The notes below the pieces were generated by a model that was not told the DNA's origin, searched no databases, and worked only from the letters and a program-made list of their open reading frames with translations. The position numbers and the translations under genes are program-made. This document shows positions 5,761-7,965 of a stretch of 7,965 bases of DNA, piece after piece (position 1 is the stretch's first letter; each line of letters starts with the position of its first letter). Origin of the DNA: JBGTGT01 sp051439375 (GTDB lineage: Bacteria > Cyanobacteriota > Cyanobacteriia > Cyanobacteriales > Microcystaceae); NCBI GenBank assembly GCA_051439375.1, contig JBFRWB010000070.1:1-7965 (forward strand). The letters run 5' to 3'.

Positions 5761-7797
5761 ATGAAACCTACTCATCCCTGTGACGAAACAAGCGTCAAAT
5801 ATCTTCTAACGGCACAAAATTGGCTTTTTGAGAAACTTAATCTCTCGCTTGCTACTAAAAACGCTTCTCATGATGCGGTTAACCAAGCCTATCAGCAAAT
5901 GATAGATGCTCGCTCTCTTCATCCCTTGCCTGCTCTAATTTACCTCTGTTCAACGCTAAAACTGAATGAATTTGAGCATAATATCCTCTTATTATGTCTC
6001 TGTTTTGACTTATTTCCCCAATTTCCCCCATTATATGCTCAACTGCAACAGAACAGCCTTGCTTCCTATCCCACCTTTGGCCTTGCTGTTAACTTATTTG
6101 AGCATCCCAATTGGGAATCCCTTGTTAACCGCTCACCCCTGCGCACTTGGCAACTCATTGACATCTTGCACAAAACAAGAACCCCACTCATGAATTGTCC
6201 ACTCAAAATCAATGAAGGGATTCTTCACTATTGTCTTGGGAGAAATTCCCTAGAACAACGACCTAAATATGCTCTTTTTCCCTTCACAAGGGTTAAGGAT
6301 TCAACAGATAAACAGGAAAGTTCTAGTCTTTTGTCTGACTCTCAACGTGACATCCTAGATCAGATCCTTATGGCTTTTAAAAATACCTATTCTAACGCCT
6401 CATCTATTTGTTTTAATCTCTTAGGAGAAAATATCACCACGAAACATACTATTATTGAGCAAATCTGTCAAGACTTAGGTTTATCTCTTCATCGCCTAAT
6501 TGTCGAACAAATTCCCACCAACAGTGAAGACTTAAGGGATTTTATCACCTTTTGGCAACGGGAAAATTTATTGCTTCCCCTTGCCCTTTATATTGACTTA
6601 CAATACCTTGAAAGAATACCATCAAACTCAGATAGTCTAATTGCTTTACGGCGTTTCTTTATGTCTTGTCATGGAGTCTTTTTTCTTGACAGTCTTGATG
6701 TTTTTCAGAAATTAGACGTTAATTTATTGACTTTTGACATACCTAAACCAACTCCAGAAGAACAATATCAATTTTGGAGTCAACTTTTAGGACAAGATAA
6801 AGAGCAAGAAGCTTATATTTTAACCAGTCAGTTTAATTTGAATTCAACCGATATTCAACAAATCTATTCAAAGACAACCAACTTCAATGAAAATAATTTA
6901 TTAAATTCTTTATGGCAAAACTGTCTCGCTCATACTATACCCAAAATGGATAATCTAGCTCAACGGATTGAATTAAAAGCGACATGGGATGATTTGGTAT
7001 TACCTGATCAGATAACTGAGCAATTAAGGCAAATTGTAGCGCAAATACGCTTTCGTCATCAGGTTTACGATGAATGGGGGTATCGGAGACGTTTAAACCG
7101 AGGACTAGGTGTTGCAACCGTATTCGCAGGACAAAGCGGTACAGGAAAAACTATGGCTGCCGAAGTGATCGCCAATGATTTACAGTTAAACTTGTATCGA
7201 ATTGATTTATCAGCCGTTGTTAGTAAATATATTGGGGAAACCGAAAAGAACTTAAGAAAACTATTTGATGCAGCAGAAGAAGGAGGATGTATTTTATTTT
7301 TCGATGAAGCAGATGCTTTATTTGGTAAACGTTCAGAAGTCAAAGATAGTCATGATCGCTATGCTAATATTGAGATCAATTACCTTTTACAGCGCTTAGA
7401 ATCCTATAACGGTTTAGCAATCTTAGCTACCAATAAAAAAGGCTCAATGGATGGTGCATTTATGCGCAGACTACGGTTTATTATTGACTTTCCCTTTCCT
7501 AATCGAGAAATTCGCCAACAATTATGGAAAAAAGTCTTTCCACCCCAAGCACCTGTAGATGACTTAGATTATAATTATTTAAAACTAATTCAATTAACTG
7601 GGGGAAGCATTCAAAATGTTGCGATTAATGCGTCTTTTTTAGCTGCTAAAAATGGGAATAACATTACCATGAATGAGGTAATGAGTGCGCTTAAATCAGA
7701 GTTTATGAAATTAGAGCGCCCTCTTAATGAATTAAATATTAAACCATCCAATAATCAGACTTTGATACAAGATAATGATGAAGAATGGGATGATTAA
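5761..7797 (+). CDS. AAA+ ATPase of the eCIS-associated type (Afp15/PVC15-like)
   Basis: This is a 678-residue cytoplasmic ATPase with two AAA-like halves. The C-terminal AAA module (about 405-650) is complete: Walker A GQSGTGKT (457-464), Walker B ILFFDEAD (511-518), sensor 1 ending in ATN at 556-558, and arginine-finger candidates R569/R570. At the sensor 2 site the sequence is GGSIQN (614-619), with Gln where Arg or Lys is common in relatives. The first half (about 190-390) looks like a degenerate AAA fold: the expected P-loop place reads LLGENITTKHT (no GKT), and YIDLQYL (277-283) replaces Walker B. ATPases of this architecture are a usual part of eCIS clusters and are implicated in particle assembly or cargo handling. 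The N-terminal 150 residues are helical, with no signal or membrane segment. ATG 5761 is the first start after an in-frame TAA (5752-5754); no Shine-Dalgarno is evident. It is divergent from the eCIS-core cargo gene, supporting a joint role. Assignment to a contractile system rather than another AAA role rests on this pairing. Confidence 0.88.
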   Translation: MKPTHPCDETSVKYLLTAQNWLFEKLNLSLATKNASHDAVNQAYQQMIDARSLHPLPALIYLCSTLKLNEFEHNILLLCLCFDLFPQFPPLYAQLQQNSLASYPTFGLAVNLFEHPNWESLVNRSPLRTWQLIDILHKTRTPLMNCPLKINEGILHYCLGRNSLEQRPKYALFPFTRVKDSTDKQESSSLLSDSQRDILDQILMAFKNTYSNASSICFNLLGENITTKHTIIEQICQDLGLSLHRLIVEQIPTNSEDLRDFITFWQRENLLLPLALYIDLQYLERIPSNSDSLIALRRFFMSCHGVFFLDSLDVFQKLDVNLLTFDIPKPTPEEQYQFWSQLLGQDKEQEAYILTSQFNLNSTDIQQIYSKTTNFNENNLLNSLWQNCLAHTIPKMDNLAQRIELKATWDDLVLPDQITEQLRQIVAQIRFRHQVYDEWGYRRRLNRGLGVATVFAGQSGTGKTMAAEVIANDLQLNLYRIDLSAVVSKYIGETEKNLRKLFDAAEEGGCILFFDEADALFGKRSEVKDSHDRYANIEINYLLQRLESYNGLAILATNKKGSMDGAFMRRLRFIIDFPFPNREIRQQLWKKVFPPQAPVDDLDYNYLKLIQLTGGSIQNVAINASFLAAKNGNNITMNEVMSALKSEFMKLERPLNELNIKPSNNQTLIQDNDEEWDD

Positions 7798-7872
7798 ACC
7801 ATTGCAAGCGCTCTTATCTACATCAAGCTAGATATTTAACAATTTAAAACAATCAATCCCTTTGATAAAACC
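7798..7872. other. Short AT-rich downstream region of the ATPase gene
   Basis: I see no gene, clear terminator or RNA here. It separates the ATPase stop from a possible convergent gene end. Confidence 0.4.
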
Positions 7873-7965
7873 TTAATAAGAGTAGCAATTATACTCTTCA
7901 AGAACCTCTTGCTCTAATAACCTATATTTGACTAATGTTGCCAGTGTTTTGTAATCGGAATTAGC
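7873..7965 (-). CDS. Possible C-terminal end (30 codons) of an unidentified minus-strand gene
   Basis: From the right edge the minus strand is open for 30 codons, ending at a TAA (7873-7875). The peptide includes YKTLATLVKYRLLEQEVLEE and ends NCYSY. It has a balanced, helix-like composition, and the other two frames on this strand stop at once. That makes a real gene end, convergent with the ATPase, plausible. I do not recognise the family, and 30 open codons can occur by chance. Confidence 0.33.
   Translation of the reverse strand, partial: ANSDYKTLATLVKYRLLEQEVLEEYNCYSY
7878..7898. terminator. Small hairpin, possible weak terminator between convergent ends
   Basis: AAGAGTA (7878-7884) and TACTCTT (7892-7898) form a perfect 7-bp stem with a 7-base loop. 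A second small stem CAAGA/TCTTG follows at 7899-7911. There is no clean T-run, so a terminator role for the ATPase transcript about 80 bases upstream is only a guess. It would overlap the last codons of the possible gene at the right edge. Confidence 0.25.

Noticed and set aside
6935..7343. Two minus-strand open frames and one plus-strand frame (5966-6193) within the ATPase gene
   Set aside because: They overlap the ATPase coding region, including its Walker motifs, and encode nothing recognisable.
1..7965. CRISPR array, tRNA, rRNA or phage structural genes
   Set aside because: No regularly spaced repeats, no tRNA-like cloverleaf and no tail, sheath or tube proteins could be recognised.

Overview
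The window looks like chromosomal or accessory DNA from an AT-rich cyanobacterium. Two copies of the cyanobacterial HIP1 octamer GCGATCGC are present (404-411 and 1507-1514), the intergenic palindrome at about 585-775 resembles repeats common in cyanobacterial genomes, and the gene families fit unicellular or colonial cyanobacteria. The genus cannot be fixed from the sequence alone.

Layout, left to right. (1) 1-573, minus: the N-terminal 191 codons of an inositol-monophosphatase-family enzyme, cut by the window edge. (2) 574-783: an intergenic stretch almost entirely occupied by a long imperfect palindrome that looks like a MITE. (3) 784-1251, minus: a 155-residue, strongly acidic SUKH (SMI1/KNR4) protein, a typical immunity protein. 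(4) 1252-1383: a gap with three short palindromes spaced about one helical turn apart. (5) 1384-5622, minus: a 1412-residue multidomain protein. It carries an N-terminal loading-type region, two separate eCIS-core (DUF4157) modules, a peptidoglycan-binding domain, a very long helical linker with hydrophobic and cationic segments, and a C-terminal HNH nuclease of the WHH type. (6) 5623-5760: a 138-bp divergent promoter region. (7) 5761-7797, plus: a 678-residue AAA+ ATPase of the kind found in extracellular contractile injection system (eCIS) clusters. (8) 7798-7965: mostly non-coding, with a possible C-terminal end of a further minus-strand gene.

Taken together, the central 6.5 kb is best read as the cargo-and-loading end of an eCIS or thylakoid-anchored contractile injection system: an ATPase, a giant nuclease cargo marked by eCIS-core domains, and an immunity gene behind the cargo. 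No sheath, tube, spike or baseplate gene is in the window, so the injection machine itself is inferred from domain associations. The most unusual points are the doubled eCIS core in one chain, the second core lying just ahead of the toxin region, and a dedicated SUKH immunity gene. The last point suggests that the nuclease can poison the producer or its kin, that is, an antibacterial or self-directed role rather than a purely anti-eukaryotic one.
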